A program made the translations under genes and the position numbers. Below, in pieces: positions 32,988-44,652 of a stretch of 64,000 bases of DNA. Within the stretch, counting starts at the first letter, position 1, and every line of letters begins with the position of its first letter. This stretch comes from Actinomycetospora sp. NBRC 106378 (GTDB lineage: Bacteria > Actinomycetota > Actinomycetes > Mycobacteriales > Pseudonocardiaceae): positions 62,001 to 126,000 of the forward strand of contig NZ_BSTT01000015.1 of assembly GCF_030269685.1 (NCBI RefSeq), read 5' to 3'. Under the pieces are notes generated by a model. The model was not told the origin of the DNA and did not search any database. It worked only from the letters and a program-made list of their open reading frames with translations.

Positions 32988-33563
32988 TCAGCCCGTCCGC
33001 TCGACCCGGTCCCGGTCCCGGTCCGGGTCCGCCCGCCAGAAGTCCCCGAGGAACCGGCGGAACGTCCCGAACGCCGTGGTGGGCGCCGGCTCGACGTCCA
33101 CGACCGGAACGGGCTCGAGCTCCTCCGGCTCGTCGACCTCGTCCATCACCGGCCGGTCCCAGCCCTCGACCGCGAACTCGTCGGGGTAGTCGATCCACAG
33201 CGACGGCTCCAGGAGCCGGACCGAGATCCACTGGTGGTCGTCGGTGAGCGACACGATCTCGACCGCCGGCACCCGGAAGGCAGCGGCCAGCCGTTCCGAG
33301 CGGCGCCGGAAGTCGATCGGCAGCTGCCCGGACCGGAGCTTGACCGAGAACCGCGCCGGGGCGCCCTCGTCGAGCGCGATCCGGCCGATCGTCGGCACCT
33401 GCAGGATCGCCCCCGGCGGCGGCATCACCTGCGCCAGGTGCGTGGTCAGACAGGCGTTCGTCCAGATGTTGCGGAGCTCGTGCGAGAGCGCCGCCACCTC
33501 CCGGTGGTGCCACTCCCGGTCCGCCCGGCACGCACCTGGCGTGAGCGGCGCGATGAGCCACAT
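32988..33563 (-). CDS. Hypothetical protein resembling the N-terminal part of FtsK-like integrative-element translocases
   Basis: 191 aa, soluble. The middle (RNIWTNACLTTHLAQVM ... ARFSVKLRSGQLPIDFRRRSERLAAAFRVPAVEIVSL) looks like the region before the ATPase in FtsK-like proteins of actinobacterial integrative elements, but no Walker A/B motor follows: the protein ends in a Pro/Glu/Asp-rich tail with FRRFLGDFWR. ATG 33563 has GAGGGGG upstream; the longer frame to 33617 is less likely. Either a decayed element gene or a distinct small protein. Family memory is the only basis. Confidence 0.5.
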   Translation of the reverse strand: MWLIAPLTPGACRADREWHHREVAALSHELRNIWTNACLTTHLAQVMPPPGAILQVPTIGRIALDEGAPARFSVKLRSGQLPIDFRRRSERLAAAFRVPAVEIVSLTDDHQWISVRLLEPSLWIDYPDEFAVEGWDRPVMDEVDEPEELEPVPVVDVEPAPTTAFGTFRRFLGDFWRADPDRDRDRVERTG

Positions 33564-33683
33564 GATGTCCCCCTCGTGTCCCCCTGTGGGGAACAGTAGA
33601 GGGCACGATCCGTGCATTCGGTAGTCAATTCGACGCCAGTGTCATCACGAATGGACGAACCCGACGTCGAGAGACTCCGACGA

Positions 33684-33947
33684 TCAGCGTTTCCGACACG
33701 CCTCGTAGATCGCGCGGTACTGCTCCCCGCTGAGCCGGCCGTCCGCGTGCGCGGCGTCCATCGTCTTGACCCACCCGCCGTCGGGAAAGGGGTCGGTGTC
33801 GGCCAGGCTCGTCCCGGCGGGCGTCGCGTCCGGCCACGAGTGCGCCGACAGCGCCCGCACGGTCTCGTCCAGCGAGACCCGGCCCGCCTCCAGGTCCAGC
33901 AACCACCGGTCCGGCACCGAGTCCCCCGGCTGCCACGATCCCGCCAC
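33684..33947 (-). CDS. Small hypothetical protein (87 aa)
   Basis: GTG 33947 has GGAGG six bases upstream, a good site. The sequence is hydrophilic and likely all-alpha, with SLDETVRALSAHSWPDATP and SGEQYRAIYEACRKR at the end. It lies 120 bp upstream of the FtsK-N-like gene on the same strand, so the two may be a pair. Not recognised. Confidence 0.6.
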   Translation of the reverse strand: MAGSWQPGDSVPDRWLLDLEAGRVSLDETVRALSAHSWPDATPAGTSLADTDPFPDGGWVKTMDAAHADGRLSGEQYRAIYEACRKR

Positions 33948-34041
33948 TGCCCACCTCCGTGTGTCAGGTCACACGACTCCACCACAGGGATCCGTTCCGC
34001 GCGACCCCCGAGGCGGGCCACCGGGCGGCGCAATCAGGACA

Positions 34042-34054
34042 TAAGCTCCGGGTC
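34042..34054 (+). promoter_or_regulatory. Leaderless promoter of DUF808 gene
   Basis: TAAGCT, seven bases, ATG at 34055. Confidence 0.6.
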
Positions 34055-34990
34055 ATGGCAGCCGGACTGTTCGCCCTGCTCGACGACGTCGCGGCGCTGG
34101 TGCGGTTGACCACCGCCTCGCTCGACGACGTCGCGGGCGCGGCCGGGCGCGCCAGCGCGAAGGCGGCCGGCGTGGTCGTCGACGACGCGGCGGTGACCCC
34201 GCGCTACGTCCAGGGTCTGGAGCCGAGGCGGGAGCTGTCGATCATCGGGCGCATCGCGCGCGGCTCGCTGATCAACAAGATCGTCATCATCCTGCCGGTC
34301 GCACTGCTGCTGAGTCAGTTCGCGCCGTGGGCGCTCACCCCGATCCTCATGCTCGGCGGGCTCTACCTCTCCTACGAGGGCGCCGAGAAGGTGTGGGAGA
34401 AGGTCACCGGCCACGAGGAGCACGCCGAGAAACGCAACGAGGAGGTGGCCGCCGCCCCTGAGGAGAACGAGAAGAAGGTCGTCTCCTCCGCGGTGCGCAC
34501 CGACTTCATCCTCAGCGCCGAGATCATGGTGATCGCGCTGAACGAGGTCGCCTCCGAGGGGCTCGTGTCGCGGGCGGTCATCCTCGCCTTCGTCGCCGTG
34601 GTCATCACCCTGCTGGTGTACGGCGTGGTGGCGCTGATCGTGAAGATGGACGACGCCGGGCTCGCCCTGTCGAGGCGCGAGACCCCCGCGGTCGCGGGCT
34701 TCGGCCGCGGCCTGGTCAAGGCGATGCCGATCGTGCTGGCGACCCTGTCGAACGTCGGGATCGTCGCGATGCTCTGGGTCGGCGGGCACATCCTGCTGGT
34801 CGGCGTCGACGAGCTCGGCCTCCACCCGCCCTACGCGTTCGTGCACCACCTCGAGGAGCTCCTCGGCGGCGGGTTCCCGGGCTGGCTGGTCAACACCCTG
34901 TGCTCGGCGCTGATCGGCCTCGTCGTCGGCGGGATCCTCGTCGCGGTCATCCACCTCCTGCCCAGGCGCTCGTCCGAGCAGCACGCCTGA
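34055..34990 (+). CDS. DUF808/YedI-family inner membrane protein
   Basis: 311 aa. AAGLFALLDDVAALV at the start, then ASAKAAGVVVDDAAVTPRYVQGL and LSIIGRIARGSLINKIVIILP are hallmarks of the DUF808 family; KxxEKVTGHEEH and RTDFILSAEIMVIAL follow. Around six hydrophobic helices. Function unknown in E. coli YedI too. Leaderless start. A 12-bp hairpin terminates it. Confidence 0.85.
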   Translation: MAAGLFALLDDVAALVRLTTASLDDVAGAAGRASAKAAGVVVDDAAVTPRYVQGLEPRRELSIIGRIARGSLINKIVIILPVALLLSQFAPWALTPILMLGGLYLSYEGAEKVWEKVTGHEEHAEKRNEEVAAAPEENEKKVVSSAVRTDFILSAEIMVIALNEVASEGLVSRAVILAFVAVVITLLVYGVVALIVKMDDAGLALSRRETPAVAGFGRGLVKAMPIVLATLSNVGIVAMLWVGGHILLVGVDELGLHPPYAFVHHLEELLGGGFPGWLVNTLCSALIGLVVGGILVAVIHLLPRRSSEQHA

Positions 34991-35005
34991 GCGTCCGTTT
35001 CGCGA

Positions 35006-35037
35006 CGGCGGGGCGCGGCAATCCGCGCGCCCCGCCG
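35006..35037 (+). terminator. Hairpin after DUF808 gene
   Basis: Perfect 12-bp stem CGGCGGGGCGCG/CGCGCCCCGCCG with 8-nt loop, ending 19 bases before the next start. Confidence 0.65.
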
Positions 35038-35055
35038 CCGAGCACGAGGACCTCC

Positions 35056-35901
35056 ATGACGAACCCGCCCGCCCAGGGCCAGGACCACCCCGGCCACGAG
35101 GCGCTGCTCGACCCGCCCGCCGATCACGGCGAGCAGAGCTATCGCGGCAGCGGCCGGCTCGAGGGCAAGGCGACCGTGATCACCGGCGCGGACAGCGGCA
35201 TCGGTCGCGCCGTCGCGATCGCGTTCGCGCGGGAGGGCGCCGACGTGGTGCTCGGGTACCTGCCCGCCGAGGAGGACGACGCCCGCACCACCGCGCGGTG
35301 GGTGGAGGAGGCCGGGCGGCGCGCCGTGCTCGTGCCGGGCGACCTCGCGGAGCCCGACCAGTGCCGCGCGCTGGTCGCCCGGGCCGTCGACGCACTCGGC
35401 CGGATCGACGTGCTCGTCAACAACGCCGCGTTCCAGATGGTCCGCGACTCGCTGGAGGACGTCCCGGACGAGGAGTGGGACCACACGATGGCCGTCAACC
35501 TCGGGAGCCTCTTCCACGTCACGAAGGCGGCGCTGCCGCACCTGCGGCCGGGCGCCTCGATCATCAACACGACCTCGGTCAACTCCGACCAGCCGCCGCC
35601 CGGGCTGATCGTCTACGACACCACGAAGGCCGGCATCGCCAACTTCACCGGTGCGCTGGCGCAGCAGTACGGGCCGAAGGGCATCCGCGCGAACAGCGTC
35701 GCGCCCGGGCCGATCTGGACCCCGCTCATCCCCGCGACGATGAAGCCCGAGGACGTGGAGGGATTCGGCACCTCCACCCCGCTCGGCCGCCCGGGCCAGC
35801 CCGCCGAGCTCGCGCCCGTCTACGTCATGCTCGCCTCGGACGAGTCGAGCTATGTCAGCGGAGCCCGGATCGCGGTGACCGGAGGCACGCCGATCCTGTG
35901 A
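35056..35901 (+). CDS. SDR-family oxidoreductase (general-stress-protein-39 / YhdF-like)
   Basis: 281 aa. The ~35-residue N-terminal extension (HPGHEALLDPPADHGEQSYRG) is characteristic of the YhdF/YdaD group. TGADSGIGRA near residue 45, NNAAFQ, Ser in INTTSVNS, YDTTKAG for Tyr/Lys, and a complete C-terminus follow. It reduces or oxidises a carbonyl/alcohol with NAD(P); stress-associated in relatives. It is preceded by the DUF808 terminator, so it needs its own promoter, not identified. Confidence 0.85.
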   Translation: MTNPPAQGQDHPGHEALLDPPADHGEQSYRGSGRLEGKATVITGADSGIGRAVAIAFAREGADVVLGYLPAEEDDARTTARWVEEAGRRAVLVPGDLAEPDQCRALVARAVDALGRIDVLVNNAAFQMVRDSLEDVPDEEWDHTMAVNLGSLFHVTKAALPHLRPGASIINTTSVNSDQPPPGLIVYDTTKAGIANFTGALAQQYGPKGIRANSVAPGPIWTPLIPATMKPEDVEGFGTSTPLGRPGQPAELAPVYVMLASDESSYVSGARIAVTGGTPIL

Positions 35902-35923
35902 TCGGCCCGCCCGGCCTGGCTCT

Positions 35924-36223
35924 CTAGACCGACCGGAGGATGGCCCGCGCCGACGACGGCTCGTCGACGTCGTCGCTCGTGTGCACGAGGGAGAGTCGCG
36001 ACCCGGGGCCGCCCGGCTCGTCGATGGCCGCGAGGGCCTCGATGAAGTAGCGCAGCAGCGACTCCGGCGGGATCGACCGGGAGAGCCGCACCTCGCGCGT
36101 CACGGGGTCGGCGACCCAGGCCGTCCGCCCGTCCAGCTGCTCCCAGTACACGCTCACGCCGGCCTCGGCCAGCAGGGGCAGGGCCGCCAGCGGGTCGGGA
36201 ACGGAATCGGAGGAAGCGTTCAC
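35924..36223 (-). CDS. Hypothetical protein (99 aa)
   Basis: Small acidic protein with WEQLDGRTAWVADPVTREVRLSRSIPPESLLRYFIEALAAIDEP in the middle. GTG 36223 is preferred because the upstream extension to an ATG at 36313 is Arg/Pro-rich with a CPWC pair and reads like non-coding; a zinc-hook N-terminus cannot be excluded. Downstream of, and convergent with, the SDR gene. No family recognised. Confidence 0.5.
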   Translation of the reverse strand: MNASSDSVPDPLAALPLLAEAGVSVYWEQLDGRTAWVADPVTREVRLSRSIPPESLLRYFIEALAAIDEPGGPGSRLSLVHTSDDVDEPSSARAILRSV

Positions 36224-36442
36224 ACCGGGACGTCCGCACCACGGGCACCGGCCGGATCGGCGTTCGTTGAAAGTTGGGCCGAACCTCCGCGGGACCGGTG
36301 GCAGGCGGCGCAACGGGATCGACGATGTGGCGTCACTGCCACGGGGTGCCAGGAACGACGCTTTCCTGTCACGAGGGGACCGGATTTCCGCTCGACGGCA
36401 AGATGGTGTCCTGGGTCACCCCGGGTCGATCACGATGTCGCC

Positions 36443-37621
36443 GTGACAGCCGTGCGTGACATCCCGGTCAGCGACGTCGACCTGTTCGCCGACGACGCCC
36501 GTGTGGACCCCTATCCGATCTACCGCGAGCTCCGCGACGCCGGACCCGTCGTCGAGATGGCGCAGCACGGCCACTACGCCCTGCCGCGCTACGCCGACGT
36601 CCGGGCGGCGCTCATGGACTGGCGCACGTTCTCCTCGGCGAAGTCGGTCTTCGTCGACGAGGAGACGAACCGGACCCTCGAGGGCATCACGCTGTGCTCC
36701 GACCCGCCGGACCACTCGATGATGCGCTCGGTGCTCGGCCGTCCCCTGCGGCCCGACCGCATGCGCGAGATCGCGCCGACCATCGAGGCCGAGGCCGACC
36801 GCGTGGTCGACCGGGTCGTCGACGCCGGGCGCTTCGACGCCGTCACCGAGCTCGCCGAGCACCTGCCGATGGCGGTCGTCTCGCAGCTGGTCGGGCTCGG
36901 CGAGGAGCACCGGATGAAGATGCTGGAGTGGGCCGCGGCCATCTGGGACGTCCAGGGCCCGCGCAACCAGCGGTTCCTCGACGCCGGGCCGAAGGTCGGC
37001 GAGTTCCTCGACTTCGCGGCGAACGACGCGGTCCCCGGACGCATCGACCCGAACGGCTGGGCGGCGCACCTCTACGACGCCGCCGACCGCGGCGAGATGC
37101 CTCGCGAGAAGTGCCCGGTGATGATGCTCGACTACGTGACGCCGAGCCTCGACACCACGATCCTCGGCATCGCGTCGACGATCGCGCTGTTCGCCGACCA
37201 CCCCGACCAGTGGGAGCTGCTGCGCGCCGACCGCTCCCTGATCCCGCACGCGATCAACGAGGCGCTGCGGATCGAGACCCCGGTCCCGCAGTTCACCCGC
37301 GTCCTCACCGAGGACCACGAGATCGACGGTGTCGCGCTGCCCGCCGGCAGCCGGGTCGCCCTGCTCTACGGCTCGGCCAACCGCGACGAGCGCAAGTACC
37401 CCGACCCGGACCGCTTCGACATCACCCGCAAGCCGTCGGACCACCTCGCCTTCGGCCGCGGCGAGCACGTCTGCGTCGGGATGCACCTGGCCCGCCTGGA
37501 GATGTCCGCGCTGCTCGAACGGCTCGCCGACCGGGTGGCGCGCTTCGAGGTCGTCTCGCGCACGCCGATGATCAACAACGGGTTGCGGGGCTACGAGCAC
37601 CTCGAGATCGCCCTCGGCTAG
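36443..37621 (+). CDS. Cytochrome P450
   Basis: 392 aa, soluble class I bacterial P450. The heme loop FGRGEHVCVGMHLA puts the Cys thiolate near 344; ExxR is EALR at ~273-276. The I-helix reads MLDYVTPSLDTT (~228-239) in place of the usual A/G-G-x-D/E-T-T, so the alanine/glycine of the oxygen groove is replaced by Pro-Ser. No ferredoxin or reductase gene is adjacent. Its stop (TAG) overlaps by 3 bp with the stop of the convergent aldo/keto reductase gene. Substrate unknown. Confidence 0.88.
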   Translation: MTAVRDIPVSDVDLFADDARVDPYPIYRELRDAGPVVEMAQHGHYALPRYADVRAALMDWRTFSSAKSVFVDEETNRTLEGITLCSDPPDHSMMRSVLGRPLRPDRMREIAPTIEAEADRVVDRVVDAGRFDAVTELAEHLPMAVVSQLVGLGEEHRMKMLEWAAAIWDVQGPRNQRFLDAGPKVGEFLDFAANDAVPGRIDPNGWAAHLYDAADRGEMPREKCPVMMLDYVTPSLDTTILGIASTIALFADHPDQWELLRADRSLIPHAINEALRIETPVPQFTRVLTEDHEIDGVALPAGSRVALLYGSANRDERKYPDPDRFDITRKPSDHLAFGRGEHVCVGMHLARLEMSALLERLADRVARFEVVSRTPMINNGLRGYEHLEIALG

Positions 37622-38397
37622 GGCCGGCGGCGCATCCGGTCGATCGCGCGGAGGTCGCGCGGCGACAGGCGCACGCGGGCCACACCGAGGTTCTCGGCCA
37701 GCCGCTCGGGCGAGGTCGTCTTCGGGAACGCGATGAGACCCCGGTCCAGGTGCCAGCGCAGCAGCACCTGGGCCGGGGTGGCGCCGACCCGGTCGGCCAC
37801 CCGCCGCGCCGTCGGGTGCGTCGTCAGACGGCCCTCACGCAGCGGGCCCCACGCCTCGGTCGCGATGCCGTGCCGCCGGTGGAAGGCCTGCATCGCGCGG
37901 TGCGGCGTGCGCGGGTTGGCCCGGATCTGGTGCACGGCCGGCACCACCCCGGTCGCGTGGACGAGCGCCCGGATCCCGCGGCGGGAGAAGTTGGAGACCC
38001 CGATCGAGCGCGCGGACCCGGCGTCGCGGAGGTCGATCAGCGCGCGCCAGGTCTCGACGTCCCGGTCGCCGGGGCGGTGGACGAGGAACAGGTCGACGTG
38101 GTCGGTGCCCAGCCGGTCGAGGCTCTCGGCCAGCGCCGCCCGCGGGTCGCCGTGGCGGCCGTCGTCGAGCTTCGTCGTGATCCAGACGTCCTCGCGCGGG
38201 ATCCCCGACGCGCGCAGCCCCTCCCCCACGCCCGCCTCGTTGCCGTAGCCCTGCGCGGTGTCGACGTGCCGGTAGCCGAGCTCGAGCGCGGTCCGCACCA
38301 GGTCCGCGGTGTCCTCGGGCGGGACGTGGTAGACGCCGAGCCCGAACTGCGGGACCGACCTGCCGTCGTTGAGTGTCTTCCGGGGGATGCCGTCCAT
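37618..38397 (-). CDS. Aldo/keto reductase
   Basis: 259 aa, single-domain TIM barrel, NADPH-dependent. Catalytic tetrad visible: Asp in HVDTAQGYGNE, Tyr in the same segment, Lys in ITTKLDD and His in LFLVHRP. The family box GVSNFSRRGIRAL is present, while the substrate loop has VHQIRANP in place of NQVExHP. Start ATG 38397. Ten bases divergent from the flavoprotein gene at 38407, so they share a short promoter region. Confidence 0.85.
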   Translation of the reverse strand: MDGIPRKTLNDGRSVPQFGLGVYHVPPEDTADLVRTALELGYRHVDTAQGYGNEAGVGEGLRASGIPREDVWITTKLDDGRHGDPRAALAESLDRLGTDHVDLFLVHRPGDRDVETWRALIDLRDAGSARSIGVSNFSRRGIRALVHATGVVPAVHQIRANPRTPHRAMQAFHRRHGIATEAWGPLREGRLTTHPTARRVADRVGATPAQVLLRWHLDRGLIAFPKTTSPERLAENLGVARVRLSPRDLRAIDRMRRRP

Positions 38398-38406
38398 CAG
38401 AATCCG

Positions 38407-39465
38407 ATGATGGACCTCGACGTGGCCGTCGTCGGCGCCGGCTTCTCCGGGCTGCTCGCCCTGCACCTGCTGCGCGAGCGCGGGTTGCGGGTGCACGGGT
38501 TCGACGCGGCCGGGAACGTCGGCGGCACGTGGTGGTGGCACGCCTATCCCGGCTCGCACCTCGACACCTCGTGCGAGCACTACCAGTACCGCGTCTCCGC
38601 GGAGCTCTACCGCGACTGGGGCTGGAGCGAGCGGTACCCGGCCGGCTACGAGGTGCAGCGCTGGTTCCGGTTCGTCGCCGACCGGCTCGACCTGCGCCGC
38701 TCGCTCTCCCTGCGCACGCGGGTCGTCTCCGCCGTTCCCGACGACGGGGGGTGGGCCCTGGAGACCGTCCCCGGCGGTCCGGTCCGGGCGCGGGAGCTGG
38801 TCGTCTGTCCCGGCCGTCGCCCCGTCGAACCGCGCGTGGACACCGCGGCCTTCGGCGGCCTCGTCGTCCGGACCGCCGCGTGGCCCGAGGACGGCCACGA
38901 CCTGACCGGCCGACGGGTCGGGATCCTCGGGACGACGCCCGCCACCGTGCAGCTGGTGCCGTGGATCGTCGACCGGGTCGCGTCGCTGGTCGTGGTCTCC
39001 GACGGCGCCGTCGACGTGGTCCGCCGCGACAACCCGGTCTACGGGTGGCAGGAGCGGGCGGACTACCGGTCCCGCTTCCCCGCCCCCGGTGAACCGGTCG
39101 CCCCGGTGGCCGACCGCGCCGCCATGCGCGCCCGCACCGCCGATCCGCGTCTGGTCCCGGACGGTCCGCCGGGTCACGTCGGGCTCGACGACGGCTATCT
39201 CGAGGCCTTCGCCCGGGACCACGTGACGCTGGTGGGGTCCGCGCGCGTGCACCCCGCGGGGCTGGTGACCGCCGACGGCACCCGCCACGACCTCGACGTC
39301 CTCGTGGTCCCCGACGCCTTCGACGCCGGACCGCCCGCCCTCGCGGGGATCGGGGACGGTCCGGGACGGCACCTCGTCGTCGCGCGACCCGGCCACGTGC
39401 CCTGCCTGGATCTGCAGGACCAGGTCGAGGCCGTCGTCGGCGCGATCGCGGGACGTACGGTCTGA
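38407..39465 (+). CDS. Short Baeyer-Villiger-monooxygenase-like flavoprotein (degenerate)
   Basis: 352 aa, clearly shorter than the usual ~500-550. The first Rossmann loop VGAGFSGLLALHLLRERG is intact, and NVGGTWWWHAYPGSHLDT is the BVMO FAD region. The BVMO fingerprint FxGxxxHxxxWP is present as FGGLVVRTAAWP, with Arg instead of His. The second, NADPH-binding loop reads GILGTTPATVQLV rather than GxGxxA. Activity with NADPH is therefore doubtful. ATG 38407 and 38410 are both possible. Confidence 0.75.
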   Translation: MMDLDVAVVGAGFSGLLALHLLRERGLRVHGFDAAGNVGGTWWWHAYPGSHLDTSCEHYQYRVSAELYRDWGWSERYPAGYEVQRWFRFVADRLDLRRSLSLRTRVVSAVPDDGGWALETVPGGPVRARELVVCPGRRPVEPRVDTAAFGGLVVRTAAWPEDGHDLTGRRVGILGTTPATVQLVPWIVDRVASLVVVSDGAVDVVRRDNPVYGWQERADYRSRFPAPGEPVAPVADRAAMRARTADPRLVPDGPPGHVGLDDGYLEAFARDHVTLVGSARVHPAGLVTADGTRHDLDVLVVPDAFDAGPPALAGIGDGPGRHLVVARPGHVPCLDLQDQVEAVVGAIAGRTV

Positions 39466-39495
39466 GCGAGAACCCCCGACCCGAGGAGTGACGAC

Positions 39496-40290
39496 GTGCA
39501 GGTCGCGACCCTGACCCGCTACCCGGTGAAGTCGATGCTCGGGCAGGAGGTGCAGCGGGCGGTCGTCGGGACCACCGGGCTGGAGAGCGACCGGTGGCGG
39601 GCGCTGCTGGACCCGACCACGGGCTACGTCTGCACCGCGAAGCACCCGCGGCTGTGGCGGCGGCTGCTGCAGTACAGCGCCGCGGTCCGGGACGACCGGG
39701 TGCTGGTGACGACCCCGGACGGCGAGACGATCGACGCCGAGGACCCCCGGCTCGTGGAGACGCTCACGGCCGACCTCGGCCGGGCGGTCGAGCTCCGCGC
39801 GCAGCGACCGGCGGGCTCGTCGGTGGAGCGCCCCGACCCGGAGGAGGTGCTCGCGCAGGGGGTCGATGCCGAGGTCGAGGCCCCGACCCTGGAGATCGCC
39901 CAGGGCAGCGAGGGCGACACCTTCGTCGACCACTCCCCGGTCCACCTGATCACCACCGCCACGCTCGACCACCTCGGCGTGGAGGCCCTGCGCTACCGCC
40001 CGAACCTCGTGATCTCCTCCGACGGCGAGCCGTTCGCCGAGAACCGGTGGGTGGGCCGCGAGCTGCACGTCGGTGAGGTCGTCCTGCGACCCACGCTGCC
40101 CACGCCGCGGTGCTCCGTGCCCACGCTCGAGCACGGCGGGCTCCCCCGGGAGCCGAGGGCCGTCACGCCGCTGATGCGGGAGAACCGCGTCGACGTCCCC
40201 GGCTTCGGGGTGCTGCCGTGCGCGGGCGCGTACGCGGAGGTCGTGCGCGGCGGGACCGTCGCGCTCGGGGACGCCGTCTCGCTGCGCTAG
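39496..40290 (+). CDS. MOSC-domain protein
   Basis: 264 aa. MOSC N-terminal beta barrel (TLTRYPVKSMLGQEVQRAVV) followed by the MOSC domain with the metal/sulfur-binding Cys in LPTPRCSVPTL near residue 214. Such proteins relate to the C-terminal domain of Moco sulfurase and to the mARC reductases. The region FRPNLVI-type YRPNLVISSDG is conserved. GTG 39496, with the spacer GAGGAGTGACGAC upstream. Probably separate from the flavoprotein 30 bp upstream. Confidence 0.8.
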   Translation: MQVATLTRYPVKSMLGQEVQRAVVGTTGLESDRWRALLDPTTGYVCTAKHPRLWRRLLQYSAAVRDDRVLVTTPDGETIDAEDPRLVETLTADLGRAVELRAQRPAGSSVERPDPEEVLAQGVDAEVEAPTLEIAQGSEGDTFVDHSPVHLITTATLDHLGVEALRYRPNLVISSDGEPFAENRWVGRELHVGEVVLRPTLPTPRCSVPTLEHGGLPREPRAVTPLMRENRVDVPGFGVLPCAGAYAEVVRGGTVALGDAVSLR

Positions 40291-40296
40291 ACGACG

Positions 40297-40337
40297 ACGG
40301 CCCGGGCCGGTTGCTGATGGCAACCGACCCGGGCCGT
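40297..40337 (+). terminator. Hairpin after MOSC gene
   Basis: ACGGCCCGGG/CCCGGGCCGT (10 bp) continuing into CGGTTGC/GCAACCG, 5-nt loop. Confidence 0.75.
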
Positions 40338-40347
40338 GTGCTTCGCC

Positions 40348-40387
40348 GGTGAGCACTCAGTGGGGCTCAGCCCACTGGGTGCTCACC
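40348..40387. terminator. Palindromic terminator between MOSC and katG
   Basis: GGTGAGCAC/GTGCTCACC outer arms, a single mismatch, CAGTGGG/CCCACTG inner arms, 6-nt loop. The outer arms are identical to those at 23139-23147/23172-23180. Confidence 0.75.
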
Positions 40388-40397
40388 CGAGCGGAGC

Positions 40398-43065
<2,668 letters not shown>

Positions 43066-43084
43066 GGCACCGAGCCTGCCCGCC

Positions 43085-43105
43085 AAACTGGAACGAGTCA
43101 AGTTT
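43085..43105. promoter_or_regulatory. Putative FurA box
   Basis: AAACTGGA and TCAAGTTT around five bases: an imperfect palindrome (7 of 8 positions pair), AT-rich in a GC-rich setting, 20 bp upstream of the furA start. Consistent with an autoregulated furA-katG promoter. Confidence 0.6.
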
Positions 43106-43162
43106 CGCGGGGGATCGGCAGATTTCGCACCGGTGACGGCGGGGTGGCCGCGGCGGCCGTCC

Positions 43163-44491
<1,329 letters not shown>

Positions 44492-44532
44492 GCGCGGAGT
44501 CTGCCACGCGCTCGGACGTGCGCGACCGAACA

Positions 44533-44548
44533 TGTGACACGGATGTGA
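44533..44548 (-). promoter_or_regulatory. GlnR-like box upstream of amt
   Basis: On the minus strand GTCAC, six bases, GTCAC. GlnR binds GTnAC-n6-GAAAC repeats ahead of nitrogen genes in actinobacteria; this is one a-type half site twice. It sits 42 bp upstream of the amt start. Weak by sequence, plausible by context. Confidence 0.4.
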
Positions 44549-44652
44549 CGCCGCTGCACCCGGCTGTGGGGGCTGGCGACGGGCGCCGATCCATGTGAGC
44601 ATCGCCACCGCTGCATGTGTGACGTGTCCATCGTCGAGGAGGACGTTTCCCT

